Positions 56,901 to 62,188 are shown, counted from the stretch's first letter. The stretch is DNA of 64,000 nt from Dendrophyllia cribrosa (GCA_024195265.1 JAJLRJ010000008.1:1307501-1371500), one strand, 5' to 3'. Program-made: numbers and translations. The notes: generated by a model from the letters alone, not told the origin.

Positions 56901-58249
56901 TTCTGCACTTCAACTGAACAAGGAAAAACTCGTGAATTGCTCTGGAGTTATTAGTGTTGAACAAGCAATTGCCAGCATGTCGTATTTAGATCGACGCCAT
57001 GAAATTCTCCAGACATTCAGCGGAAGACTTTTCTACCCCACGGACGACAATGGTGCAATAAAACAATCAATGGCTCAGAAGATTGCAGGAAGTGAGATTT
57101 CCTATTCACACCTCACAGAGTTATATTTGAAGTTCGGAACAAAGGGACTGCTTGCGATCCTCAGCATGCCTCCTTCCCAGAGCACAGCGACGAAACCTCG
57201 TGTCACTCGCACAAAGCGTATTCTCGATGCCATTGCAAACCACTTCCAGGAAACATTTCCGAAAGAAGAATAGTTCCTTTGGTTGCATTGTTGGTAAGTT
57301 GTAACCTCATGTTTTTCCATTTAACCACATCTGGCCAGCACGTGTTGTGCTTCTGGAGGTGCTTATAAAGAAAAGTGTACGTACCTCGCGTAACATTGCT
57401 AGCCAGATTTAAATGACCGAAATTCTCCAAAACTTAGCAACGAACCAAGCTTGTAAAGGGCACTTCGAAAAATAATTTACAGGTCCATTTAAACGACCGA
57501 TTAAGCTGATGAAATTGACGACAAAATCGAGCGAGCGACGACGAGCGACTCTTCGAAACAAATCAACAGCTATGACCAGCGGCCAACGTTTGCGCATGCG
57601 AAAAGCGGGATCTCGCAAAGGCCAGATTTTGGAAACGCGCGAGACGCGCGTGGATTTTCTTGAGACGCGAAGTAAATTATTTAAAAAACAAGTCCGGTGA
57701 CCCCACTTTTTTATTTTAAAATTGGGTAGTGTGGACTAAGATAAAACTACTGGTAAAATTTAAAAAAATTCTCTGGACCGGATTTACAGCCACTCAAAAA
57801 TTATGGTTTTCAGCAAATTACAAAAAATCCGCTCCAGAGAATTTTTTAAAACTCTCTATAATTGCTTCCATTTTCATGTAAAATGGGATAAAATTAAGAA
57901 AAATAGGGGTCACCGAGTTAATTTTTGTGCTATTAGCGTTAGAAGCTCCATGATGGCTCTTATTTACAACCTTGTGCTGTTGCTATGGTAACAGCTGATG
58001 CCGCCACGTGATAATTTTTTGATTCACTGATGATCGAGCTATTAACTGTTACCAAGAAATTGTAAGAAATATTATTATTTTGTTTTATTGAATCCCTCAA
58101 ATGTAAAAGTGCTAGAAAAGCTAAAAACTATTGTTAGCCTCCTTAAACAGTTGCTTACCGTCATCTGAAACTTCGCCAGTATCCGACTCAACACTGAGGG
58201 AAACATCAGAATCGTTATCAGAAGGGTAATCCTGCCCTCCTTCAGCCAT
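7370..58249 (-). CDS. DDX60: DDX60-like SF2 RNA helicase, complete 39-exon gene
   Basis: Coding exons in order: 58159-58249, 48118-48222, 47547-47676, 45941-46110, 44032-44429, 43492-43581, 43002-43130, 42572-42733, 41480-41642, 41221-41376, 38770-38884, 38534-38649, 37528-37706, 37293-37341, 36400-36594, 34230-34423, 33824-33943, 33003-33152, 32606-32728, 29605-29700, 28906-29021, 28089-28174, 27050-27216, 26378-26482, 25790-25912, 24893-25068, 24206-24376, 23761-23875, 16940-17092, 15900-16004, 15568-15768, 14140-14244, 13794-13938, 13333-13448, 12545-12698, 11604-11923, 10564-10715, 9825-9887, 7370-7481. Every junction has GT and AG and every phase carries over, summing to 5,616 nt (1,871 aa plus TGA at 7370-7372). 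Motifs are those of DDX60 within the Ski2-like group: Walker A at 871-878, DEVH 976-979, SAT 1005-1007, motif V from 1386, motif VI 1416-1425. Vertebrate DDX60 acts in the cytoplasm in RNA sensing. The first Met is followed by an acidic leader and sits in the only suitable exon I found; untranslated exons are not assigned. I did this by eye; transcript data would settle minor exon borders. Confidence 0.93.
7482..9824 (-). other. last intron of the DDX60-like gene
   Basis: Contains a GC/CpG-rich patch at about 7740-7930 in otherwise AT-rich DNA, with two TGACGTC (CRE-like) motifs at 7917 and 7940. A 72-residue minus-strand frame (7732-7950) overlaps the patch, but I recognise no domain in it. 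The remainder, including 8290-9800, shows no gene. Confidence 0.4.
9964..10024. repeat. tandem duplication, about 31 bp unit
   Basis: Two consecutive copies of a unit containing TTATAGCTGATTTCACAGAC and TGGTGATATT. Non-coding, within intron 37. Confidence 0.75.
10084..10171. repeat. (GAG)n then (GAA)n microsatellite
   Basis: About 25 units of GAG/GGA followed by five GAA units. On the other strand it translates as poly-Ser, which is not a gene. Confidence 0.97.
10716..11603 (-). other. intron 36, nothing recognised
   Basis: Non-coding interval between DDX60-like exons 36 and 37. No repeat or gene recognised. Confidence 0.6.
11604..14244 (-). other. DDX60: DDX60-like exons 32-36: C-terminal helical region with acidic insert
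   Basis: Exons 14140-14244, 13794-13938, 13333-13448, 12545-12698 and 11604-11923 encode residues 1484-1763. Exon 33 includes [20 protein letters not shown] and exon 34 [15 protein letters not shown], both typical of the DDX60 C-terminal helical part. Exon 35 encodes [14 protein letters not shown] and ends within LPLSGI. Exon 36 has a strongly acidic Asp/Glu/Ser block of about 60 residues (around 1700-1755) before HLLK. That block is the main reason the protein exceeds vertebrate length. Confidence 0.88.
12275..12473. repeat. tandem duplication, about 94-105 bp unit
   Basis: GGCCTATACTAAACATAGGT begins both copies (12275 and 12369), and each ends with TTCTTTTAGTTTA...CTGAGG. The second copy has a small insertion. 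Within intron 35. Confidence 0.85.
14870..15204 (-). mobile_element. tRNA-related foldback retroposon (SINE-like) with 14 bp target duplications
   Basis: Flanked by identical TTCCTTTTTATTGT at 14856-14869 and 15205-15218. The two sides of the element form an inverted repeat of about 105 bp (CCTCGCAGTTGTGAACGC on the left, its complement on the right). The centre, read on the minus strand, has GGCTTCATAGCTCA, a GGGTTCGAACCC T-arm/B-box at 15006-15017 and TTGAAGTCC, i.e. the 5' and 3' parts of a tRNA-like gene with the anticodon half deleted. Long target duplications indicate LINE-driven retroposition. Within intron 31. Confidence 0.65.
15246..15487. mobile_element. hAT-like MITE with GGAATC repeats, copy A
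   Basis: Ends GACTGGTTCCCACTAGCG and the complement of CGCTAGTGTTAACCAGCC. The interior is built of GGAATC/GATTCC repeats. A related copy lies at about 46750-46989 with the end GTTAGTGAAAACCAGCC. The hAT assignment is from general resemblance of the termini only. Confidence 0.55.
16336..16447. repeat. tandem repeat of about 23 bp, AT-rich
   Basis: Five slightly varying copies of AATCTAATAATAATTAATAA plus a few bases. Within intron 29. Confidence 0.9.
16848..16885. repeat. (AATA)n microsatellite
   Basis: About nine AAAT/AATA units, within intron 29, just downstream in transcription of exon 29. A short GT repeat lies at 16663-16684. Confidence 0.9.
17798..21502 (-). pseudogene. LINE ORF2: endonuclease-reverse transcriptase with one nonsense codon
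   Basis: Reads as one frame of 1,234 codons interrupted only by TGA at 19238-19240. The N-terminal AP-type endonuclease shows [17 protein letters not shown] and DHKAV. Reverse transcriptase follows with [30 protein letters not shown] and the catalytic FADDT. After the stop the same frame continues for about 410 codons, including FKFIWKN and a C-x2-C-x7-H-x4-C knuckle (CIYC...H....C) typical of L1 ORF2 C-termini. A single base change explains the stop, so loss of function is recent. Confidence 0.9.
21832..22782 (-). CDS. LINE ORF1: coiled-coil RNA-binding protein
   Basis: 316 residues from the first Met; the Met at residue 14 ([14 protein letters not shown]) is an equally good start. After a Lys/Arg and Ser-rich N-terminus a long heptad coiled coil runs over about residues 65-175. 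Then [13 protein letters not shown] opens the RRM-like part, with [10 protein letters not shown] and FVIYEDLP following, as in L1 ORF1/transposase_22 proteins. It would bind element RNA as a trimeric chaperone. No internal stop. It ends 329 nt before ORF2. Confidence 0.85.
   Translation of the reverse strand: MELPSKFELLSLYMASKHKSSKRKERRQSSGEFSEESSPSPDEKKPRNESIEGDEEEALATLNMAEQINERLDQVLSRLGALEKKLEKLDRIEVKLQEVNATVSKLESNVSTLHGEITQLKAKHDETDKLTHKLERSVEFLNGSVEQADEDINNLKTQYKLETSLLNQKLLYLEAYSRRENLKFVNIPVELNEDVDGEGAEDTREVLWKFLEEKLHIEDAREIEFQRVHRNGRKTSNNPRPILARFLRFTDRELVRKKAKELKGTNFVIYEDLPKELIDRRRLMLPKLKAAKKQGSRAYFSASEPDKLYVNGTLVL
23761..27216 (-). other. DDX60: DDX60-like exons 23-28: inter-domain region and motif IV
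   Basis: Exons 27050-27216, 26378-26482, 25790-25912, 24893-25068, 24206-24376 and 23761-23875 encode residues 1045-1330. HPCAQL and the segment [18 protein letters not shown] resemble the DDX60-specific stretch after domain 1. The exon 26/27 junction encodes LPALVFSFDRR, corresponding to motif IV at the start of RecA-like domain 2. Exon 27 continues as a highly charged Lys/Glu/Arg helix of about 45 residues, a likely coiled-coil insertion inside domain 2 before motif V, as DDX60 and Ski2-like proteins often have. Confidence 0.88.
28619..28822. mobile_element. 204 bp foldback MITE
   Basis: Imperfect inverted repeat over nearly its whole length. It begins CTTAGTGACCTGGCC and ends with the complement of CTTAGTACCCTGGCC; inner arms share CCTTCCTG and TTTGTAAATC-like segments. 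Within intron 21. Confidence 0.6.
29371..29496. mobile_element. MITE with 18 bp perfect TIR
   Basis: GTTTCTTGGTGTTGCGGA at 29371-29388 and its exact complement at 29479-29496. CCAGAAAATG occurs on both outer sides (29358 and 29499), a possible target duplication that does not abut exactly. Within intron 20. Confidence 0.6.
29866..29901. repeat. (ATT)n microsatellite
   Basis: About 12 ATT units, intron 19. Confidence 0.95.
30244..31626 (+). CDS. Penelope-like reverse transcriptase/GIY-YIG protein, 5'-truncated
   Basis: The frame is open upstream of the first Met (30370), back to about 30244, so the annotated frame is a truncated protein, not a true start. RT motifs: [18 protein letters not shown] and the active-site block WWRYRDDVF with both aspartates. 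Downstream are [20 protein letters not shown] and basic linker regions, then a Cys-rich stretch ([11 protein letters not shown]) and the GIY-YIG-type fold with [18 protein letters not shown]. The N-terminal RT fingers and everything before them are missing. No internal stops in the remaining 460 codons, suggesting a fairly recent copy. Confidence 0.9.
   Translation, partial: GISAARKALDSRSDKFPSTDCIVEAIEICLQTNNCQFSGKDFVQKHGTAMGPKNACSYADLAMGLIDEKAKFGGDVKPMLWWRYRDDVFDIWTHGLPKLLDFTEYINSLYPTIKFELVYSEHTLNVLDLTLHLQDGFINTDIYAKPTDSHLYLPFSSSHPAHCKKAIPYGVALRVKRNCFNDEFLNKRCAEYKGYLKSQGYNIDLVDKQFDKALNVERSELLKKNVKPDKRVFPLVLDYNPILPDIQRVIKKHVHLLSSSPEIMDIFPSKSIFPAYRRTKNFKDILAPSKFRGDRRLDQAQKEMGGCFKCSARCDLCQKFLIQDSKFKSFATGRIYKINQRLTCTSKNVIYLASCNKCKLQYVGSTSTEFKVRFRNHKSSMLNNKKTCALAIHFNCIEHQISQISFIVIEKIISQGDAAYLDQLLLTREAYWTAQLFTLNPHGLNKRREFRSKNRICYNT
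31853..31909 (+). ncRNA. hammerhead-ribozyme-like motif
   Basis: The strand reads CTGAAGA, then A, GGCC-GAA-GGCC (stem II), then GAAAC-GTC. This matches the hammerhead core CUGANGA...GAAA...NUH except for one extra A before stem II. GTTCC at 31853-31857 and GGAAC at 31904-31908 could form the outer stem. Hammerheads are known in Penelope-like elements, and this lies in the 3' tail of one. Activity is not shown. Confidence 0.45.
32380..32526. mobile_element. CCAAT-rich MITE, copy B (partial)
   Basis: Shares with 6521-6961 the segments ATTGGCTGAGAAAG, AGCCAATCACAAAGCG, CAAAACCAAAGCAAT and TTTCGACATTCAATTTAAAA. It ends CCGCTCTATAG. The left end is not clear. Confidence 0.55.
33236..33373. mobile_element. 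138 bp foldback MITE
   Basis: Arms of about 45 bp share GGAAGAGTGTTTCATC and GATTTCCAAACACC, ending TATCAAAC on both sides. A loop of about 30 bp contains the only unpaired sequence. Within intron 17. Confidence 0.65.
34724..35704. mobile_element. candidate non-autonomous DNA element
   Basis: ATTCTCGTCCCCAGAGCTC at the left and its near complement GAGCTCTGGGGACGAGAAT at about 35683-35701 are in inverted orientation about 1 kb apart. A further copy of the same end pair is at 35645-35663, and a diverged one at 35818-35882. No ORF of note inside. Within intron 15. Confidence 0.45.
37086..37171. repeat. tandem repeat of about 20 bp (GGGTGTCCGTAATACC)
   Basis: Five consecutive variants of the unit GGTGTCCGTAATACCGG. 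The same phrase occurs singly around 37018-37030, so a larger repeat unit is likely. Within intron 14. Confidence 0.85.
38040..38430. repeat. C-rich interspersed repeat, copy A, internally duplicated
   Basis: Two tandem versions of a block with CCTCTCCTAG.CGTTTTGCT and CCGTCCCCATGG.TAAGGCAGG, followed by TTCGTTCAACGCTTCGCGTA. The same order without the duplication occurs at about 41795-42120. Contains a long C-run at 38130. Within intron 12. Confidence 0.65.
39175..40482. mobile_element. 1.3 kb element with about 240 bp inverted repeats
   Basis: ATGAATGAGTTACCAGTAAT opens the left arm and its complement ends the right arm at 40482. The arms stay alignable to about 39417 and from about 40240 (TACACGTAT, TAAGTTTTTGTTTGA). 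The central 800 bp has no convincing transposase. A non-autonomous DNA transposon in intron 10. Confidence 0.65.
41221..44429 (-). other. DDX60: DDX60-like exons 5-10: N-terminal domain
   Basis: Exon 5 (44032-44429) is the longest in the gene and encodes residues 166-298, alternating hydrophobic strands and charged helices (for example [10 protein letters not shown] and [10 protein letters not shown]). Exons 6-10 (43492-43581, 43002-43130, 42572-42733, 41480-41642, 41221-41376) encode a mainly helical region to about residue 531. Phases: exons 5-8 end in phase 0, exons 9 and 10 in phase 1. No catalytic motif is recognisable here. The match to DDX60 rests on continuity with the downstream helicase exons. 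Confidence 0.85.
41795..42120. repeat. C-rich interspersed repeat, copy B
   Basis: Matches 38040-38430 in order: ACCCTC.CCTCTCCTA, CGTTTTGCTTCACC, C-runs, CCTCCAACG.CGTC, AAGGCA, then ACTCGTTCAACGCTTCGC. Within intron 8. A frame in this stretch is Pro/His low complexity, not a gene. Confidence 0.6.
45404..45803. mobile_element. 400 bp near-perfect palindrome (foldback element)
   Basis: Begins ATAGGCCTTATCACGG and ends CCGTGATAAGGCCTAT. The two 200 bp halves are reverse complements with only scattered single differences, meeting exactly at 45603/45604 in CTACCGGTAG with no loop. No ORF. Within intron 4 of the DDX60-like gene. Confidence 0.85.
46750..46989. mobile_element. hAT-like MITE with GGAATC repeats, copy B
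   Basis: Same family as 15246-15487: interior GGAATCGGAGTCGG and GATTCCG repeats, right end TAGTGAAAACCAGCC. The left end is diverged. Within intron 3. Confidence 0.5.
47343..47515. mobile_element. CCAAT-rich MITE, copy C (partial)
   Basis: GGTTTTCAATTAAGTATCC, TTGCTTTGGAGGTTTTGCA, GTGATTGGTCAG and the complement of the AACCAATCAGAAG-type segment match 6521-6961 in inverted orientation. Within intron 3. Confidence 0.55.
47767..47797 (+). ncRNA. degenerate hammerhead-like motif
   Basis: Reads CTCCGACGAAGGGC then TAGCGCTCGAAACGTC. The layout (CNGANGA, stem-loop GGGC/GCTC, GAAAC, GTC) is that of a hammerhead, but the second core base is C where U is required, so it is probably inactive. Likely a remnant of a Penelope-like element tail. 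Confidence 0.35.
50330..50560. repeat. hairpin element related to 5451-5754
   Basis: GCAATACTGCATTATATTGA and its complement at 50464-50483 bound a stem of about 70 bp with a GC-rich loop. TATTGACGTCTCAAAA at the right resembles the 5451 element terminus. Lies inside the 49019-53781 element. Confidence 0.55.
51454..51568. mobile_element. 115 bp MITE
   Basis: CTAGCCTGCGAGCAAGCTCT at the left and its near complement AGAGCCTTGCTCGCAGGCTAG at the right; GC-rich interior. Nested in the 49019-53781 element. Confidence 0.65.
52492..52720. mobile_element. Harbinger-like 229 bp MITE with TAA duplication
   Basis: Ends AGTCCCATTTACACGAGCAA and the complement of TTGCTCGTGTAAATGGGGCT; about 38 bp of each side pair. 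TAA at 52489-52491 and 52721-52723 fits a 3 bp target duplication. The interior holds more copies of TTTTCCTTGACAA in both orientations. Nested beside the right arm of the large element. Confidence 0.65.
53870..54295 (+). CDS. ORF with mitochondrial-type leader and one membrane segment
   Basis: 141 residues starting [13 protein letters not shown] in the context AACATGGCGGCG, a YY1-like/translation-start sequence common in housekeeping genes. The first 60 residues are Arg/Lys, Phe and Ser-rich and nearly lack acidic residues, as mitochondrial presequences do. A hydrophobic segment [14 protein letters not shown] lies at about residues 83-105, followed by a short Cys/Arg-rich tail. It could be the first exon of a nuclear-coded mitochondrial protein. 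From about 54195 a second frame of the next gene overlaps, so the true C-terminus or splice site here is unclear. I cannot name the protein. Confidence 0.45.
   Translation: MAACNFFRRTLFVSSFQGKSRFYEIFSRQKSLFLLLAKEKNAYRSAYVVPRRKFYSFNVRAAIDREDPGVDYEIPETKPSTRLILYLSLAGFVCGFSLLNPSVAYAGNNDENPVCANSGRHKRSFCVEKTHERVEKPCKGK
54195..57273 (+). pseudogene. Mutator-like transposase / DEDDh exonuclease gene, decayed
   Basis: A first piece (54198-54410) encodes a basic tract GRFASKRR and ends at a donor (GTAAGT). A second piece (54474-54575) has [10 protein letters not shown], then an in-frame TAA, then CSHCQAG, the start of the Mutator-like transposase domain. Most of the transposase is missing. From about 55270 the frame resumes with [31 protein letters not shown] and [13 protein letters not shown], the domain's conserved end. 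A linker leads into a DnaQ-type exonuclease: FVVFDTETT (56010-56036), [10 protein letters not shown] (about 56629) and HDALED (about 56853), so all DEDDh residues are present. A 314 bp element interrupts it at 56061. It lies in DDX60 intron 1 on the opposite strand. Confidence 0.7.
56061..56374. mobile_element. 314 bp MITE inserted in the exonuclease frame
   Basis: Exact 12 bp terminal repeats CAGGGTTCGTAC / GTACGAACCCTG, flanked by CAGAA on both sides (56056-56060 and 56375-56379). The interior is repeated TTCCATGAC/TTTTCCATGA. Removal of the element and one CAGAA leaves the host frame continuous (NAE followed by VCQLSA). A CAGGG end recalls hAT, but hAT duplications are 8 bp, so the superfamily is open. 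Confidence 0.85.
57274..58158. other. rest of intron 1 beside exon 1
   Basis: No coding frame recognised. A weak inverted repeat (AATTCTCTGGA at 57766 and its complement at 57833) is the only structure noticed. CpG-rich around 57520-57660. Confidence 0.5.
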
Positions 58250-59400
58250 CCTGAATCCAAAAAAATAATATATATAAACACAATCACTTCCACTGTGATG
58301 CTGTTAATTCCCATTGACCCAAAATTTGCCAGCGCGCCCTTTTAATTAGTCCGGGTCGCATTTCCAGTGGGAATGTTACAAGGCAAAACGAAAATAGAGC
58401 TAATGAGCACAGAGGCTCTATCTAATCGGCGAAGTATGACACTGTCTTTAGAGATTTGAACGTGTACGATCAGACCTTCTACATCTCATATTTACATTTA
58501 CTACTTGAAAAATCCTTAAAAGGAAGGTTCACAAGTGCAAAGTGTTCCGATAGTATTTACTCTTACGTGTTTGAATTCGCATTTCCGTTTCCTGCGGCAA
58601 TGGTTTACCGAGCGAATTCAGAAACGAAATTAGAGCCCGGTTGCAGATGTCTGCCCTCTGATCGTGTTATGTCTTATGCGACATATTATTTTAGAGGGGA
58701 ACACTGTCAAAATGATCACAATGAGGTTTCTGAAGGGGTAGAATTGGAACTGGGATTTGCCGATTTTTGGACTGGAAAAAATGAGATTTAGGTCACTGGG
58801 ACTCGGATTGGGGTCACTGGGAATCCCAAACACAAAATTGAGAATGGGAAACACGTCTATACATTACACAGCATATACAGTAAGTTAACGCTCAATAACA
58901 TTCCTAAACTCATAGAACAGCTAAAGAAATAATTTCGATTCAATAAGTCTTACACAAAACCAGTGCAGTGCATTGACGACTCGCTCATAGTAAGTAAGAC
59001 AGTTTTCACTGACAAACCAGTGGCCCTCTATCTTAAAATTACAATATTTTACATGTAAAAATATAGTCCTATGTTATTATAAGATGAAAAATTATGTACA
59101 TGATTTCAAAATAAAATAACAACTAGTCAAGATTAAAAATTAAAATTAAATCAAAATTATGTTAAAAATTGGAAAAGAAGGCAGACTTAAAAGAACCAGT
59201 AGTGTCTTTTTTCTGTACATCTATAGGAATACTTAGTGTTCCATAGCTTTGTTCCGCTAACTTGGAAAGTTCTTCCCCCTTCCACTTCCCTGTTGTAACG
59301 AGGACACAATAAATTGTATTTTCCATGGAGACCTGTCCTGCTATCCTGCTATGCAGATCTGAATTTCTAGCTAACAACTGTGTTCTGAGCTTGGACAGTT
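58250..59400 (-). promoter_or_regulatory. 5' flank of the DDX60-like gene
   Basis: The DDX60 start codon is at 58247-58249, so the 5' UTR and promoter are expected here. A single IRF-type core (AANNGAAA as AAACGAAA, plus strand) lies at 58386-58393. One such match is weak evidence. No TATA box is obvious. Confidence 0.3.
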
Positions 59401-59477
59401 AAACGTGAAAACGTGAAAATGCAAGAGAATTAAACAAAATTTTGGCCTTTCGGGTCTTATTTTTTTGCAAGACTCAT

Positions 59478-59522
59478 GGGGTGGGGTGGGGTGGGGTGTG
59501 GTGGGGGTGGGGTGGGGGTGGA
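59478..59522 (+). repeat. G-rich tract, potential G-quadruplex
   Basis: Runs of GGGG separated by single T (GGGGTGGGGTGGGGTG and on), at least seven G-runs in 45 bp. Upstream of the DDX60-like gene. Confidence 0.85.
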
Positions 59523-59700
59523 GACGCTACTACTAAATAGAAGCTCGTGAATCTTTACCACTCATTGCAATGTGATGGTATCTGGCAAAATCTAATTGCA
59601 TGACATTTGTCTAAGATGTCTTGTACCATTATGCTCCTCATTACATGGTAGTCTCTGATTGGTATTATATTTCTATTTTGAGGCTATATTGGAAGCTTAA

Positions 59701-59854
59701 TTGGAGTGCTGGCATCTGCAGATGACATCAGAAGGGCAGATGAAGAGCAGGCTAGGGATGTACCCAAATCCCTAGCCTTCAATCTTCTATACATCCTGAT
59801 GGACCCTTTAGACCTGCAGGCTGAGTCCAACATTTCTGGACTAAATGGAAAAAA
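59701..59854 (+). CDS. exon-like fragment, possibly the end of a BEN-type domain
   Basis: Bounded by a candidate AG and by a donor (AAAAAG then GTGAAC). Encodes about 50 residues including SADDIRRADEEQARDVPK and LAFNLLYILMDPLDLQ, then SNISGLNGKK. The hydrophobic-plus-SN-G pattern recalls the C-terminal half of BEN domains. A second candidate exon begins at about 60149 after TTTTTCAG and reads in frame for about 39 codons to a stop at about 60264. No start or upstream exon found, so a remnant of a transposon-carried gene is as likely as a real gene. Confidence 0.3.
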
Positions 59855-60585
59855 GGTGAACTGGATAACAATATCCTCTGGTGTAATTCAGTGTAAGCTG
59901 TGCTCAACTTAAGATTGCATTTTATTGTTTGCTCAATTGTTTGTTGATTTTTTGTTACTGTGGACTAATAAATTGTTTTAGGAATCATATAATGCTGTCA
60001 TTGTTGTATTCACCCCAGGCAGCTGTACTTTCAGTTTTTAACCTCCATCCTAATTTTAACAGTTTTTTACTGCAATAAAAAATAATATCAATTATTTTGC
60101 ATTCTTATATGAAATAATATTGTACTGTATATTACTTTTCTTTTTCAGCTCATTTGGCCACCTATAATTTTGAGTGGACTGCACGAGGACCTGGAGGAAA
60201 GACCCGTTAGTGTAATTTACATCCAGCAAAAAATTGCCAACAAATGCCAAAACTTATACTTATAAACTTAAAATAAAACTTAAACAATTTTATTTTAAGT
60301 CATTATATTTGGTAGTTTATCATAATTTTAATTCCCTGTGATTTTTCTGAAATATAACACATTAAGATATTCGCAATATGTCAGGTATAATTTTATTGTT
60401 AATTTAATTTACCTGAGTTAACAAAATCAAAAACTATTTCCATTTGTCTTTTTGATCTAATAGATTGCATCTGGTCAGAAACTTGCAGGTTCCTTTGCAA
60501 CTGTCTCATATAGCTGTTCATTTAAGCTCAATATGATTATTTCGGCAGATCTGACCAGGGATCCTCAGGTGGGATCTGCCACCCA

Positions 60586-60737
60586 GGGGCCGGATTTACG
60601 AAGCCCTCCTACTGTGGAGACATATCTTAAGTATTGTTTCTTAACAATAGCCTATTGTTGGAATGACAACAGACTATTGTTAGGAAACAATACTTAGGAT
60701 AAGTCTTAACTTAGGAGGGTTTCGTGAATCCGGCCCC
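60586..60737. mobile_element. 152 bp foldback MITE
   Basis: GGGGCCGGATTTACGAA and its complement TTCGTGAATCCGGCCCC are the ends; the arms continue (CCTCCTA, TTAAG.ATTGTTTC) to an AACAATAGCC centre. It splits a GATCCCACC-rich repeat whose other half follows at 60738-60870. Confidence 0.7.
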
Positions 60738-61601
60738 CGGATCCCACCTTACTAGGTGATCAACCATAATGACAAATTTCCCGTTATTCCAGCAATGATC
60801 CCACCCGGATCCTGTTCCAAAATCCCACCTCTGTGTGTTCCACCCGGGATCCCACCCGGGATCCCGACTAATAAATTTTAATATTTTATTTAAGCCCATA
60901 TTACTTTTTCCTATAGTGATCCAATGACCGTCAGTGCGCGTGTTTGAGACAACATTATTATAAAGTAAATGAGATGGCATGACGTCATAAAAATTCAAAA
61001 TCTAAAATATTTCCAAAGCTGTTTCTAACATGGTATACGTATGTGGATACCAGTGTTATAATCTTTCACAAACAGTTTCAGGTTTTAACTATGTTTTGCT
61101 TCTGATTTATAAAGGTTTTAAATGTGTCATGCAATTCGTCACACTATTTCAGATAAGCCGTGAAAATAAACAAAATTGAACAAATTGAAAGTTATTTTTG
61201 TATTATAGATGTTTATAAGCCGATTAAATGGCACTTATAGTGAATACAATATTTTGCGATGAGATTTTTGGTGTAATTAAGACTTTGAATTTTTGGCCGC
61301 CATGTTGGTGCCCAAGATGGCCGCTCCATACATTTCTTACTAAAAATGTCTAATACTCATTCGCCTGTAACTCTTGAACGAAATGCTTTTGCGCTTCACC
61401 ATTTGGCCAAGATGTGTAGTTTTAAACTCTCTACAATTCCATAAACATTTTGGAATCGAAATCTATTGTTTAACGCATGCTTCTGAATTTTGATATGATG
61501 TAAGTGAAAACCAAGAATACTGCATTTTATTATTTGATATAGCATTTTGAAGTGCAATTAATGACATGCCTAAATAATTATTAAACTCTTCTGACCATGC
61601 A

Positions 61602-62188
61602 CTTAACCCTATTTAGCCTGGGCTTTTTCTGAGTTCCTGGGCCTGCCCCCCCACCCCCCCCCCCCCACCCCCCCCCCCCCACCCCCCCCCCCCCACCACC
61701 TCTTCGTAACTTCAAGAACATTAAGGCTATGACAATGAAACCTAGTACGTCCAAAACTGTCTCCTTTGCGGTCCGCACAATAGAACGATGACGTCATATG
61801 ACGTAGTTATTAGGTAATTAGTTATACGGCCGCCATCTTGGATCTGCCATCTTGGATTTCTGAAATTTTTTAAAACCTCTTAAAAACCATCCAAATTAAC
61901 ACAAAATGATGTAAAAATACAAAAGTTATACCAATAAACATTGTTTTTCTTCATTCAAAGGTATAAATATGCAAATTTCAAAAAACATGGCTGTCAAAAT
62001 CTTGTTGTCATGGAAACATCAAGTCACGTGATCAAAAAATTGTCATATGAAATTGTTGCCAGATAAATTTTAGGACAAGTCACAAAGTTTGATGGCGTTT
62101 GAATACATATTAAAGAAGTTATGAATGTTGAAAGTTTGCGCGGGCACTTTGTGCTCCCCCCCCCCCCCCCAGGCCGAATAGGGTTAAG
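61602..62188. mobile_element. 587 bp element with CTTAACCCTATT ends
   Basis: CTTAACCCTATTTAGCCTGG at the left and the complement of CCAGGCCGAATAGGGTTAAG at the right. Inside each end is a long C-run. The interior has two CCATCTTGGAT motifs and no ORF apart from low-complexity Gly frames. Confidence 0.6.

Larger units (their letters stand above)
45941..58249 (-). other. DDX60: DDX60-like exons 1-4: acidic leader and possible PIN/NYN-like start
   Basis: Exon 1 (58159-58249) encodes a Met-Ala-Glu start and a Ser/Asp/Glu-rich leader. Exon 2 (48118-48222) continues the acidic tract, ending near residue 65. Exon 3 (47547-47676) gives a polar stretch, then a hydrophobic/aromatic segment. Exon 4 (45941-46110, residues 110-165) contains [19 protein letters not shown], in which a beta-strand-like run leads into Asp126-Gly-Asp128. 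Intron 1 is about 9.9 kb and carries the long inverted-repeat element and the nested ORFs on the opposite strand. Two acceptor AGs six bases apart at the start of exon 2 (48223 and 48217) would both keep frame. Confidence 0.85.

Noticed and set aside
61581..61797. Gly-rich ORFs on the minus strand
   Set aside because: They are read from C-runs inside a repeat element and have no other protein features.
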